A stretch of 45,463 nucleotides of DNA from Patescibacteria group bacterium (GTDB lineage Bacteria; Patescibacteriota; Patescibacteriia; Patescibacteriales; UBA12465). The notes under the pieces are model-generated. The model ran no database searches and was not told the DNA's origin. It saw only the letters and a program-made list of their open reading frames with translations. Both the position numbers and the translations under genes were made by a program. The stretch spans positions 1-45,463 of the forward strand of contig JAQWDY010000006.1 in NCBI GenBank assembly GCA_028705215.1. The letters are read 5' to 3'. Every line of letters starts with the position of its first letter. Position 1 is the first letter of the stretch. This document shows, piece by piece, positions 1-7,193 of this stretch.

Positions 1-473
1 GCTTTTCTTGCCTTCTTCAAACCCGGTTTCTTTCTTTCTACTTGACGTGGATCTCTGGTTAGGAAATCATTAGCCTTTAAAGCTTCCTTCGCCTCTGGAT
101 CAACTTCTAAAACAGCTCGCGCAACACCAAGCTTAACTGCGTCAATCTGCCCTGATTTTCCTCCACCCTTAACTAGGACGGAAAAATTATAATCACGACC
201 ATGACCCGTTGCCTTTAAAGGTTGAGTAATAATATTAAAACCTTCTCCGGGAAAATAATCAGTAACCTTTTGCCCATTAACAACAACCTGTCCTTTACCA
301 CCTTCATATAATCGCACCTGTGCGACTGCCCTTTTTCTTCTTCCGACAGCGTTTATATATTTACCAGAAAAATCAATTACTTCATTTTTACCAGTCTCTT
401 TTAATTCTTTTATCTCTTTTTCTTCTCTGGGTTTAGTGCTTGTCTTTTTTTCTTGCTTCTTTGTCTCTGCCAT
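1..473 (-). CDS. rpsI: 30S ribosomal protein S9 (3' end cut by window edge)
   Basis: Small-subunit ribosomal protein whose C-terminal tail reaches the P-site tRNA. The ORF, read from the complement, has 157 complete codons before the window edge. After a Lys/Glu-rich N-terminal extension of about 33 residues come the S9 landmarks GRRKRAVAQVRL, GKGGGKSGQ-type core (seen as VKGGGKSGQIDAVKLGVARA) and TRDPRQVERKKPGLKKARK. Only the last few residues (normally ending Ser-Lys-Arg) are missing. The ATG at 473-471 lies 1 nt after the rplM stop, so the two are translationally linked, as rplM-rpsI usually are. There is no Shine-Dalgarno motif in front of it. Identification is secure; the charged N-terminal extension is unusual compared with E. 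coli S9. Confidence 0.96.
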   Translation of the reverse strand, partial: MAETKKQEKKTSTKPREEKEIKELKETGKNEVIDFSGKYINAVGRRKRAVAQVRLYEGGKGQVVVNGQKVTDYFPGEGFNIITQPLKATGHGRDYNFSVLVKGGGKSGQIDAVKLGVARAVLEVDPEAKEALKANDFLTRDPRQVERKKPGLKKARK

Positions 474-474
474 A

Positions 475-831
475 TTATTTAATAATTAATCTTTTGAGCA
501 TATTAGGGCGCAATCTTGTTGGAGGCAACATTTCCCTAACCGCCCGACTTAAGACCTCCCCCGGGTCTTTCGCAAATACCTCATTCATTTTCTTAGTTTT
601 TAAACCACCAATATAACCGGTAACATGGAAATATTTTTTTTGTTCTAATTTTTTGCCAGTAAATTTTAATTGCTTAATATTTATCACCTCAACAATATCG
701 CCCAAGTCTAAATGCGGTTGATATTCTGGCTTATTTTTGCCACGCAAAATTAAGGCTATCTGAGTCGCCAAACGGCCAACTGTTTGTCCGGCAGCATCTA
801 ATTGATGTAATTTTCTCTCTGTTTTAATCAT
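475..831 (-). CDS. rplM: 50S ribosomal protein L13, C-terminally short
   Basis: Large-subunit protein L13, an early assembly protein. It has 118 residues against about 142 in E. coli. Recognisable landmarks are LDAAGQTVGRLATQIALILRGK near the N-terminus (residues 11-32), YQPHLDLGD, YFHVTGYIGGLK and the AVREMLPPTRLRPNMLKRL segment. The protein ends directly after this last segment and lacks the usual C-terminal tail of about 20 residues that contains the Tyr-x-Gly...His-Pro-His type motif. The stop is a clean TAA followed after 1 nt by rpsI, so the shortness does not look like a frameshift. It lies 4 nt downstream of rplQ in the same operon. Confidence 0.95.
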   Translation of the reverse strand: MIKTERKLHQLDAAGQTVGRLATQIALILRGKNKPEYQPHLDLGDIVEVINIKQLKFTGKKLEQKKYFHVTGYIGGLKTKKMNEVFAKDPGEVLSRAVREMLPPTRLRPNMLKRLIIK

Positions 832-835
832 ATAT

Positions 836-1186
836 TTAGACTAATTCAATTTGAACCATTTCCGCTCCATCACCTTTTCTGGCTCCTAATTTAACAATTC
901 GTGTATAACCACCTGGTCTTTCAAGATAGCGTTTAGCTAAAACATCCATGGTTTTTTTTACAGAATTTTTTTGTAACAAAACCTTGATCAAGCCACGTCG
1001 AGCACTTAAATCTCCAGCTTTAGCTGAAGTAATCATTCTCTCAACTAATGGTCTTACCGCTTTTGCCTTTGCCTTAGTGGTTTTTACTTTTTCGTACAAA
1101 ATAATACTGGAAGCTAAGTTTCTCAGCATCAATTCGCGCGGACCCTTTTCTCGGTCTAATATTTTATTTTTATTTCTGTGGCGCAT
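836..1186 (-). CDS. rplQ: 50S ribosomal protein L17
   Basis: Large-subunit protein near the peptide exit tunnel; 116 residues, the normal compact length. The N-terminal RHRNKNKILDREKGPRELMLRNLASSI, the KVKTTKAKAKAVRPLVERMIT segment and the C-terminal GGYTRIVKLGARKGDGAEMVQIELV are typical L17 signatures. It follows rpoA after a 53-nt gap that holds a small hairpin and precedes rplM by 4 nt. No Shine-Dalgarno motif is visible upstream of the ATG (AAGTGTAAGAATT). Confidence 0.97.
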   Translation of the reverse strand: MRHRNKNKILDREKGPRELMLRNLASSIILYEKVKTTKAKAKAVRPLVERMITSAKAGDLSARRGLIKVLLQKNSVKKTMDVLAKRYLERPGGYTRIVKLGARKGDGAEMVQIELV

Positions 1187-1203
1187 AATTCTTACACTTA
1201 ACT

Positions 1204-1220
1204 TTCCCGCTAGTGCGGAA
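1204..1220 (-). other. small hairpin between rpoA and rplQ
   Basis: On the minus strand the gap between the rpoA stop and the rplQ start contains TTCCGC-ACTA-GCGGGA, a 6-bp stem (one G-T pair) with a 4-nt loop. No U-run follows, so it is not a standard intrinsic terminator. It could be an RNA processing or mRNA-stability element, or just chance. It stands out because the G+C-rich stem lies in an otherwise A/T-rich spacer. Confidence 0.35.
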
Positions 1221-1239
1221 TTGCTGTTTAATTAATCCT

Positions 1240-2040
1240 TTATTTTTTTGCTTTTTTAGTTTTAGTCTTTTTCTCCTTAACAACTTCTTCTTTTACCTCT
1301 TCTGTTTCCTTTTCATCTTCTACAACTTCTTTTTCCTCCTCTTTTTCAACAAGTGCTCCAGGTAACAAGGCGTTAAATTGATCAACTAAGATTTTAACCG
1401 CTTCCCCAAATGCCTCTTCTGGCGTTATCGTGCCATCAGTTTTTACATCTAAAATTAATTTATCCCAGTTAGTCATTTTACCAACACGAGCATTTTCAAC
1501 CTTAATACTTACTAAAGTAACTGGTGAAAAGATAGAATCAATTTCTAAAAAACCGACTTCTTTATTCTCTCGTTTACTACCTTCGGTCATTTTGTAGCCA
1601 CGTCCACTTTTGACAATGATATCAACCTCTAAAGAACCGGCCTCATCGGTAATGTGAGCCAATACTAAGTCTGGATTTTTTATTTCCACCTCACTATTTT
1701 TAATAATGTCAGCGGCGGTAACAGTTTTTTTACCACTTACTTTTAACTCTAGCCTTACTTCTTCTTCGGTGAAAACCTTCATGCGCAACTGTTTAAAATT
1801 TAGGACCATTTGTAAAACATCCTCCTTAATATAAGGTATGGCCATAAATTCATGGCTAGCTCCTTTAATTTTTACACTCGTCACAGCAGCGCCGGGAAGA
1901 GATGATAAAAGAACACGACGTAATGAATTACCAAGAGTCATGCCGTAGCCAGGAAATAAAGGTTCGATGGTAATAACCCCTTCGTTGGGATTGCCAACTG
2001 TTTCAAAATTAATTTTTTTTGGGTTAGCAATTTTTTGCAT
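1240..2040 (-). CDS. rpoA: RNA polymerase subunit alpha, lacking a recognisable C-terminal domain
   Basis: Assembly platform of RNA polymerase. It has 266 residues against about 310-330 in most bacteria. Residues 1-230 form the N-terminal domain: ITIEPLFPGYGMTLGNSLRRVLLSSLPGAAVTSVKI is the classic dimerisation and beta-contact segment, and the domain ends in PEEAFGEAVKILVDQFNALL. After that there is only a 36-residue low-complexity tail of Glu, Lys and Val (231-266). The helix-hairpin-helix alpha-CTD, which contacts UP elements and activators, is absent. The gene sits between rpsD and rplQ, its standard place. The reading frame ends in a clean stop with rplQ following, so a sequencing frameshift is not suggested. 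Confidence 0.96.
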   Translation of the reverse strand: MQKIANPKKINFETVGNPNEGVITIEPLFPGYGMTLGNSLRRVLLSSLPGAAVTSVKIKGASHEFMAIPYIKEDVLQMVLNFKQLRMKVFTEEEVRLELKVSGKKTVTAADIIKNSEVEIKNPDLVLAHITDEAGSLEVDIIVKSGRGYKMTEGSKRENKEVGFLEIDSIFSPVTLVSIKVENARVGKMTNWDKLILDVKTDGTITPEEAFGEAVKILVDQFNALLPGALVEKEEEKEVVEDEKETEEVKEEVVKEKKTKTKKAKK

Positions 2041-2048
2041 ATTATTTT

Positions 2049-2678
2049 TTATTTTGAATAATACTCAATAATCATTTGAACGTTAAATCCTTGTGGCAGA
2101 TCTTCATCTTTAGGCTCATGTAAAACCTTCGCCACCATAGAACTTTGGTCAAAGTGTAACCAGCTTGGACGTTCAGCCTGAGCTAGCTTTTCTCCTAAGT
2201 TACGGAAATAAGGACTTTTTTCGCTTTTCTTTTTTATCGCAATTACCTGACCTTCTTTAACGCTAAAAGAAGGGATATCCGTTTTTACATCATTTACTGT
2301 AAAATGTCCATGATTTACCAATTGTCTCGCTTGTGAACGAGAATTGGCAAAACCTAAACGGAAAATTACATTATCTAAACGAAATTCAAGTGCTCGTAAA
2401 AAGTTCTTACCAGCATCACCTTTTTTGTTTGAAGCTTTTTCAAAAGTTAAACGAAATTGCTTCTCTGAAACGCCGTAATATCTTTTTGCTTTCTGTTTTT
2501 CTGCTAACTGATTGCCATAATCGCTTAAACGTCTTCGTGGCTTATCACCATGTGCACCAGGAATAGTATTTCTTTTAACCATCGCACATTTTGGACCAAG
2601 ACAACGCTCTCCTTTAAGGAAAAGTTTTTCGCCTACGCGTCGGCATTGTTTACATTTATTATCGATATTTGTTCCCAT
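2049..2678 (-). CDS. rpsD: 30S ribosomal protein S4 (zinc-binding form)
   Basis: Primary 16S rRNA-binding protein that nucleates small-subunit assembly; 209 residues, normal length. The N-terminus has four cysteines (Cys9, Cys12, Cys26, Cys31) arranged as in the zinc-carrying C+ form of S4. The S4 RNA-binding domain is visible as FRLDNVIFRLGFANSRSQARQLVNHGHFTVN at about 100-130. The gene lies 20 nt after rpsK and 8 nt before rpoA. Members of this family often repress their own operon, but no such binding site was identified here. Confidence 0.97.
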   Translation of the reverse strand: MGTNIDNKCKQCRRVGEKLFLKGERCLGPKCAMVKRNTIPGAHGDKPRRRLSDYGNQLAEKQKAKRYYGVSEKQFRLTFEKASNKKGDAGKNFLRALEFRLDNVIFRLGFANSRSQARQLVNHGHFTVNDVKTDIPSFSVKEGQVIAIKKKSEKSPYFRNLGEKLAQAERPSWLHFDQSSMVAKVLHEPKDEDLPQGFNVQMIIEYYSK

Positions 2679-2698
2679 ATTAATAAATTACTTCTTAA

Positions 2699-3298
2699 TT
2701 AAACTCGACGTGGCTTTTTCGGACGGCAACCATTATGAGGAACTGGAGTAGTGTCCTTAATAGCTGTTACTTCTAAGCCATTAGCATTTAAAGCACGAAT
2801 TGCTGATTCACGACCGGTCCCAACGCCCGCTACAAAAACATTAACTTCTTGTAGGCCATACTCTTCTTTCGCTTTTTGAACAGCAATTTTAGTAATAATC
2901 TGAGCTGCATAAGGAGTCGCCTTTTTTGCTCCCTTAAAACCAGCTAGACCAGCTGAAGCCCAGGCAATAACATCGCCCTTAGAATCAGTTAATGTCACCA
3001 TAGTGTTATTATAAGTCGCCTGGATATAAGCACGACCAGCCTTAACAACACGAGCAGTTTTTCTCTTTTTCTTTTTTACTAATTTCTTTTTTGCTCGCGC
3101 CGCCTTATTTTTTTCCAGTTTCTGTTTGATTTCCTCAGGCAAATCATCATCAGAAGAATCAAGTGAAAAAGATAAGGACTCGTCCTTTTCTTCACTTTCC
3201 TCTATTTTAGCTGGTTTTTCTGCTGGCATTGTTTTTGCCTCTGGCTTTTTTTCAGCCTCTAACTCAGCTCCTTGTTCTTTTTTTTCTTTGTCAGACAT
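2699..3298 (-). CDS. rpsK: 30S ribosomal protein S11 with long charged N-terminal extension
   Basis: Platform protein of the small subunit. The conserved S11 domain (about residues 85-199) is clear: [18 protein letters not shown], the [21 protein letters not shown] segment, [17 protein letters not shown] and the C-terminal [16 protein letters not shown]. It is preceded by about 80 residues of acidic (Glu, Asp, Ser) then Lys-rich low-complexity sequence, making 199 residues instead of about 130. No methionine lies close to the S11 core, and the extension has no stop codon and fills the space after rpsM, so I take it as translated. Confidence 0.93.
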   Translation of the reverse strand: MSDKEKKEQGAELEAEKKPEAKTMPAEKPAKIEESEEKDESLSFSLDSSDDDLPEEIKQKLEKNKAARAKKKLVKKKKRKTARVVKAGRAYIQATYNNTMVTLTDSKGDVIAWASAGLAGFKGAKKATPYAAQIITKIAVQKAKEEYGLQEVNVFVAGVGTGRESAIRALNANGLEVTAIKDTTPVPHNGCRPKKPRRV

Positions 3299-3321
3299 AT
3301 TATATGAACTTTCTTAGTTTA

Positions 3322-3717
3322 TTAGGTCTTTTGCAAGCCTGCCTTGCTCTTACCACTACCCATGGTCATACGCTTATTACCACGAACAGTACGGCTGTTG
3401 GTCTTAGTTCTCTGACCTCTGACTGGCAAACGCCTGCTATGCCTTAAACCACGCCAAGAGTTTATTTCTTTTAGGCGTTTAATATTACTTTGGATTTCTC
3501 GCTTTAAATCACCTTCAACAGTGAATTTTTTCTCAACAATCTCACGAAGACGATTAACATCTTCTTCTTTTAAATCTTTTACCCTTATATCAGCATCAAC
3601 TTTAGCTTCTGCTAAAATTTTATTGGCGCGAGTGCGTCCAATACCAAAAATATAAGTTAAAGCGATTTCTATTCTTTTTTCATTAGGAATGTTTATTCCT
3701 GCGATTCTTACTGCCAT
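3322..3717 (-). CDS. rpsM: 30S ribosomal protein S13
   Basis: Head protein of the small subunit that contacts tRNA and the central B1 bridges. It has 131 residues. Signatures are [29 protein letters not shown] (near the N-terminus), the helix-two-turn-helix stretch, and the C-terminal [20 protein letters not shown] followed by a Lys-rich tail. It lies between rpmJ and rpsK, the classical alpha-operon order. No Shine-Dalgarno motif is visible. Confidence 0.97.
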   Translation of the reverse strand: MAVRIAGINIPNEKRIEIALTYIFGIGRTRANKILAEAKVDADIRVKDLKEEDVNRLREIVEKKFTVEGDLKREIQSNIKRLKEINSWRGLRHSRRLPVRGQRTKTNSRTVRGNKRMTMGSGKSKAGLQKT

Positions 3718-3728
3718 AAAATAAAAAA

Positions 3729-3842
3729 TTACCCTTGTCTTTGTTTGTGTTTAGGGTTTTTGCAAATAACGTGGACCCGACCTTTGCGTCGCACAACTTT
3801 GCAATCCTTACAAATTTTTTTCGCGCTAGCTCTCACTTTCAT
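3729..3842 (-). CDS. rpmJ: 50S ribosomal protein L36
   Basis: Smallest large-subunit protein: 37 residues, reading [14 protein letters not shown] at the start and [11 protein letters not shown] at the end. The zinc-ribbon ligands Cys11, Cys14, Cys27 and His32 are all present, so this is the zinc-binding form. It starts at an ATG on the complement at 3842-3840 and ends in TAA at 3731-3729, 11 nt before rpsM. The position between infA and rpsM is standard. Confidence 0.96.
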   Translation of the reverse strand: MKVRASAKKICKDCKVVRRKGRVHVICKNPKHKQRQG

Positions 3843-3868
3843 AATTTCACAATATTAAGCTCACTTTT

Positions 3869-3897
3869 AATTTAACTGCGAGGTTATATTAAAGCAA
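3869..3897 (-). promoter_or_regulatory. possible internal promoter before rpmJ
   Basis: In the 68-nt gap between infA and rpmJ the minus strand carries TTGCTT (3897-3892), a 17-nt spacer and TAAATT (3874-3869). The spacing is ideal but both boxes are only partial matches. It could give extra expression of the ribosomal genes relative to infA. In such A/T-rich DNA chance matches are frequent. Confidence 0.3.
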
Positions 3898-3910
3898 TTC
3901 TTTCTAAAAT

Positions 3911-4156
3911 TTAGAGACGATAGGTAATTCTCCCTTTAGTCAAATCATAAGGGCTAATCTGTAATTTCACCTTATCGCCCGGCAAAAGTCTGATACGGTT
4001 CATTCTCATTTTGCCTGATAAATGCGCCAAAATTTCGTGACCGTTTTCAAGTGTAACACGGAAACTGGCTGCCGGCATCAACTCCATCACTTCGCCTTGC
4101 ATTTCAATAAAATCCTTAGCGTTTAAGTTGTCAGAGTTATTGCTGTTTTTTCCCAT
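3911..4156 (-). CDS. infA: translation initiation factor IF-1
   Basis: Small OB-fold protein that binds the A site during initiation. The core reads [19 protein letters not shown], then the [27 protein letters not shown] segment and [15 protein letters not shown], a full IF-1 domain. I start at the ATG at 4156 (81 residues, with about 13 Asn/Ser-rich residues before the core). A longer reading from a TTG at 4195 would run through the leader hairpin and add a hydrophobic stretch not typical of IF-1, so it is less likely. It is the first gene of the ribosomal operon, downstream of a consensus promoter and a hairpin with a U-run. Confidence 0.95.
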   Translation of the reverse strand: MGKNSNNSDNLNAKDFIEMQGEVMELMPAASFRVTLENGHEILAHLSGKMRMNRIRLLPGDKVKLQISPYDLTKGRITYRL

Positions 4157-4170
4157 TTTTTTTAATCTTA

Positions 4171-4211
4171 ACAAAAAAAAGTTTGATAAAGACAAGCTTG
4201 TCTTATCAAAG
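4171..4211 (-). terminator. intrinsic terminator-like hairpin in the infA leader (possible attenuator)
   Basis: The minus strand has TTTGATAAGACAAG followed directly by CTTGTCTTTATCAAA, a near-perfect inverted repeat with one bulged base. A run of eight T (4178-4171) comes right after one intervening C. The element sits downstream of the consensus promoter at 4259-4287 and ends about 14 nt before the infA ATG. It therefore lies inside the leader of the ribosomal operon rather than after a preceding gene. The plus strand also has a short T-run after the stem, so it could work in both directions. Function as an attenuator is inferred from position only. Confidence 0.7.
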
Positions 4212-4258
4212 TTTTTAAAAATATTTATTTAATTTAATTTAATATTCTTAATAAAGCC

Positions 4259-4287
4259 ATTATAAAGGGAAAGTTTATCCTTGTCAA
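4259..4287 (-). promoter_or_regulatory. consensus sigma-70 promoter of the infA ribosomal operon
   Basis: On the minus strand TTGACA (4287-4282) and TATAAT (4264-4259) are both perfect and are separated by exactly 17 nt. Transcription should start near 4252, giving a leader of about 95 nt before the infA ATG at 4156. A fully consensus promoter fits a ribosomal protein operon with high output. Confidence 0.9.
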
Positions 4288-4333
4288 TAGTAATTACCCT
4301 TTATTTAATCTAGTTAATAAAGACTTAACTAAT

Positions 4334-6145
4334 TTATTCTAAAATACCCTTAATTCTCCTTATTCCCGCACTTGATGAACCTTCTTTACTAATTTTAAAA
4401 GTGCCCAAAACACCAGTGCGTTCAACGTGAGGACCACCACAGATTTCCTGCGAAAAAGCCTGATCTAAATTAGGTTTATCGTTTTCCACTGGGGCGGCTG
4501 TATACACTTTTACTCTTTCATCATATTTTGACGCAAATACGCCCATCGCCCCTCTATTTTTAGCCTCAGTTAAACTCAGCTCTTCACAAGTTATCGGTAA
4601 ATCAGCGGCGATAGCATCATTAACTAATTTTTCTACAGCACTAATTTGCTCAGTTGTCATTTTTTCAGGATGAGAAAAATCAAAACGAAGACGCTCAGCT
4701 GTAATATTACTTCCCTTTTGCACGACATGTTCACCTAAAACTTGACGTAAAGCTGCCAATAATAAATGCGCAGCCGTATGTAGCTTAGTTGTTTCTTCGC
4801 TATTATCAGCCAAACCTCCCTTAAATTTTCCAGCGGCTGCTGTACGTGACAAATCTTGATGTTTCTTTAACTCTTGCTCAAAACTAGCTTGATCAACCTG
4901 CAAACCTCTTTCTCTCGCTAGCTCAGCTGTCATCTCCCAGGGGAAACCATAGCTTTGATAAAGATTAAAAGCATCTCGTCCGCTAATATCAGAATTTGCT
5001 AATTTTTCAAATTCCAACATTCCTTTTTCCAAAGTTCGGGTAAACTTTTCCTCCTCTTCATTTAAAGAGCTTATAATAAAAGCTTGATTGCGTTTTAATT
5101 CTAGATAAAAATCACCATAGATATTAATAACCTCTTGCGCAATCTCAGCTAACCAATTTATCTTAACTATTCCCAATTGTCGCCCATAACGTAAAGCACG
5201 ACGAATTAAACGCCTTAAAACATAACCTTGATCGGTATTGGCAGGCTTAATACTTTTATCATCAGCACTAATAAAAGTTGCCGCTTTTACATGATCAGCG
5301 ATAATTCGCATCGCCTTTTTTACATCAACTCCTGCCTGATAAGATTTGCCACTTAAAATTTCAATTTTAGAAATTAAAGGCGCAAATAATTCACTTTCAT
5401 AATTATCATCCATTCCATTGATCGTGGCTAAAGTTCTCTCTAGACCCAAGCCAGTATCAACATTTTTTTGCAACAATGGTTCATAGGTGCCATCGGACTG
5501 TTTATTATACTCCATAAAAACATTATTCCAGATTTCCACCCAAGACTCATGATCATCGTTAAAACTTAAAGGAGCTGTTTTAGAAAAGTCAGTCCAGTAA
5601 AATATTTCTGTATCCGGACCACAGGGACCTGTTAAACCAGCTGGCCCCCACCAATTATTTTTTTTAGGCAACTTCGCAATTCTACTTAGTGGCAAATTAT
5701 TAGCCTTAAATATTTCTGCCCAAATTTCATAAGCCTCACTATCAAAAGGAGCATCACTATCACCGGCAAAAACCGAAACCGCGAGACGCTCTTTATCAAG
5801 ACCTAAATAGTTAGGGCTAGTTAAAAACTCCCAGCTATATAAAATTGCCTCTTTTTTGAAATAATCTCCTAGCGACCAATTCCCCATCATTTCAAAAAAA
5901 GTGTGATGCGTCTTGTCTCCTACTTCATCAATATCATCTGTTCTAATACATTTTTGCGCATTAACTAAACGCTTTCCCGCGGGATGACTTTCTCCTAAAA
6001 GATACGGAACTAATGGATGCATCCCGGCTGTGGTAAATAAAACCGTGGGATCATTTTCGGGAAGCAAAGAAGCGCTGGAAATAGCAACGTGCCCCTTAGC
6101 TTGAAAAAATTCTAAATATTTACTTCTTAGTTCCTTAGCTGTCAT
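4334..6145 (-). CDS. alaS: alanyl-tRNA synthetase, short form without C-terminal domain
   Basis: Charges tRNA-Ala and removes misactivated Ser/Gly. It has 603 residues against about 870 in E. coli. Residues 1-240 are the class II catalytic core (FFQAKGHV, NDPTVLFTTAGM, THHTFFEMMGNWS, GPCGPDTEIFYW, DTGLGLERTL). The middle tRNA-recognition helices follow (about 245-440). The editing domain is complete, with metal ligands His456, His460, Cys569 and His573 (HTAAH and CGGPH). The protein stops right after GIRRIKGILE, so the coiled coil and DHHA1/C-Ala domain are missing. It is the last gene of the cell-wall cluster, 31 nt after murB, with no own promoter seen. Confidence 0.96.
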   Translation of the reverse strand: MTAKELRSKYLEFFQAKGHVAISSASLLPENDPTVLFTTAGMHPLVPYLLGESHPAGKRLVNAQKCIRTDDIDEVGDKTHHTFFEMMGNWSLGDYFKKEAILYSWEFLTSPNYLGLDKERLAVSVFAGDSDAPFDSEAYEIWAEIFKANNLPLSRIAKLPKKNNWWGPAGLTGPCGPDTEIFYWTDFSKTAPLSFNDDHESWVEIWNNVFMEYNKQSDGTYEPLLQKNVDTGLGLERTLATINGMDDNYESELFAPLISKIEILSGKSYQAGVDVKKAMRIIADHVKAATFISADDKSIKPANTDQGYVLRRLIRRALRYGRQLGIVKINWLAEIAQEVINIYGDFYLELKRNQAFIISSLNEEEEKFTRTLEKGMLEFEKLANSDISGRDAFNLYQSYGFPWEMTAELARERGLQVDQASFEQELKKHQDLSRTAAAGKFKGGLADNSEETTKLHTAAHLLLAALRQVLGEHVVQKGSNITAERLRFDFSHPEKMTTEQISAVEKLVNDAIAADLPITCEELSLTEAKNRGAMGVFASKYDERVKVYTAAPVENDKPNLDQAFSQEICGGPHVERTGVLGTFKISKEGSSSAGIRRIKGILE

Positions 6146-6175
6146 AGTTATAATAATGATTTTTTTGTTTCGCCT

Positions 6176-7189
6176 TTATATTATATTAACTTCCTCTTCT
6201 AAATCAAGTCCAAAGAGAAATTTTACTTTCTTTTTAACGCGTTTAACAAGTGCTAAAACCTCAGCCGCGCTGCCGCCATTATTAGTTAAAATTAAGGCCT
6301 GCTTTTCATACATCGCTACTTTACCATACTTTTTTCCTTTAAAACCAGCTTGTTCTATTAACCAAGCGGCTGGAATCTTAACTTTTTTTTCTAGCTTAAA
6401 AGCCGGCATATCAGGATATTTTTTTAGTAATTTTTTATAAACACTAAAACCTACTTCTGGGTTTTTGAAAAAAGAACCAGCATTTGGCATTTGATATGGA
6501 TTCGGCAATTTACTATTTCTAATTTCACTTATTATATCAACTATTTGTTTTAAATTAGGCTTTTTTATCCCCCTCTCTTTAAGCTTAGCCTTAATTGGAC
6601 CATAATCTAATTTAAAACGTGGTTTTATGTCTAGCTTAAAAGTTACATCAGTGATAAAAAAGCGCCCCTTTAATTTATGCTTAAAGACACTTTCTCGATA
6701 AGCAAACTGACAAGCTTCTAATGCGAACTCCTTTTCTTTACCAGTCCTTAAATCTATTGCTCTTAAACTTAAAAAAACATCCTTTAGCTCCACTCCGTAA
6801 GCGCCAATATTTTGTACTGGAGCGGCGCCCACTGTTCCGTAAATTAAAAATAAATTTTCCAAACCATAAAACCCCTGATCTATAGTATAGGAAACAAAGC
6901 GCGACCAATTTTCACCGGAACTAGCGCGAACTATAACCTTGCTTTTAGTTTTTTTCAAAATTTCAATTCCCTTAATCTCATTTTTTAAAACCAAGCCCTT
7001 AATTTTTTTGGTAAAAACAACATTGGAACCACCTCCTAAAATATAGATATCCAAGCCATGCTGTTTAGCGTATTCAAGGGCTGAATAAATATCAGCTCTC
7101 TTTTTTAAAATAGCAAAATACTGCGCTCTGGCAGGCACTTTAATTGTGGTAAGTTGTGTAATGTCTCTATCATGCTCCACTTTAAACAT
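6176..7189 (-). CDS. murB: UDP-N-acetylenolpyruvoylglucosamine reductase
   Basis: FAD enzyme that reduces UDP-GlcNAc-enolpyruvate to UDP-MurNAc with NADPH, in the cytoplasm. The FAD-binding motif GGGSNVVF, the YGTVGAAPVQNIGAYG segment, the NAGSFFKNP region that holds the catalytic Ser, and AAWLIEQAGFKGKKYG are all present. I start at the ATG at 7189 (MFKVEHDRD), 4 nt after the murC stop. A longer reading from 7234 would overlap murC by about 40 nt and adds an unrelated hydrophobic leader. 337 residues, normal for the family. Confidence 0.95.
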   Translation of the reverse strand: MFKVEHDRDITQLTTIKVPARAQYFAILKKRADIYSALEYAKQHGLDIYILGGGSNVVFTKKIKGLVLKNEIKGIEILKKTKSKVIVRASSGENWSRFVSYTIDQGFYGLENLFLIYGTVGAAPVQNIGAYGVELKDVFLSLRAIDLRTGKEKEFALEACQFAYRESVFKHKLKGRFFITDVTFKLDIKPRFKLDYGPIKAKLKERGIKKPNLKQIVDIISEIRNSKLPNPYQMPNAGSFFKNPEVGFSVYKKLLKKYPDMPAFKLEKKVKIPAAWLIEQAGFKGKKYGKVAMYEKQALILTNNGGSAAEVLALVKRVKKKVKFLFGLDLEEEVNII

Positions 7190-7193
7190 ATGA

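Noticed and set aside
1204-1220. Hairpin between rpoA and rplQ as a terminator
   Set aside because: No U-run follows the stem, and the operon continues with rplQ, rplM and rpsI, so it is listed only as an unexplained hairpin.
948-1235. Plus-strand open reading frame of 95 codons opposite rplQ
   Set aside because: It lies antisense to a conserved ribosomal gene and shows no family features; it is a shadow frame. The same applies to plus-strand frames opposite rpsD, rpsK, mreB, secA, frr and others.
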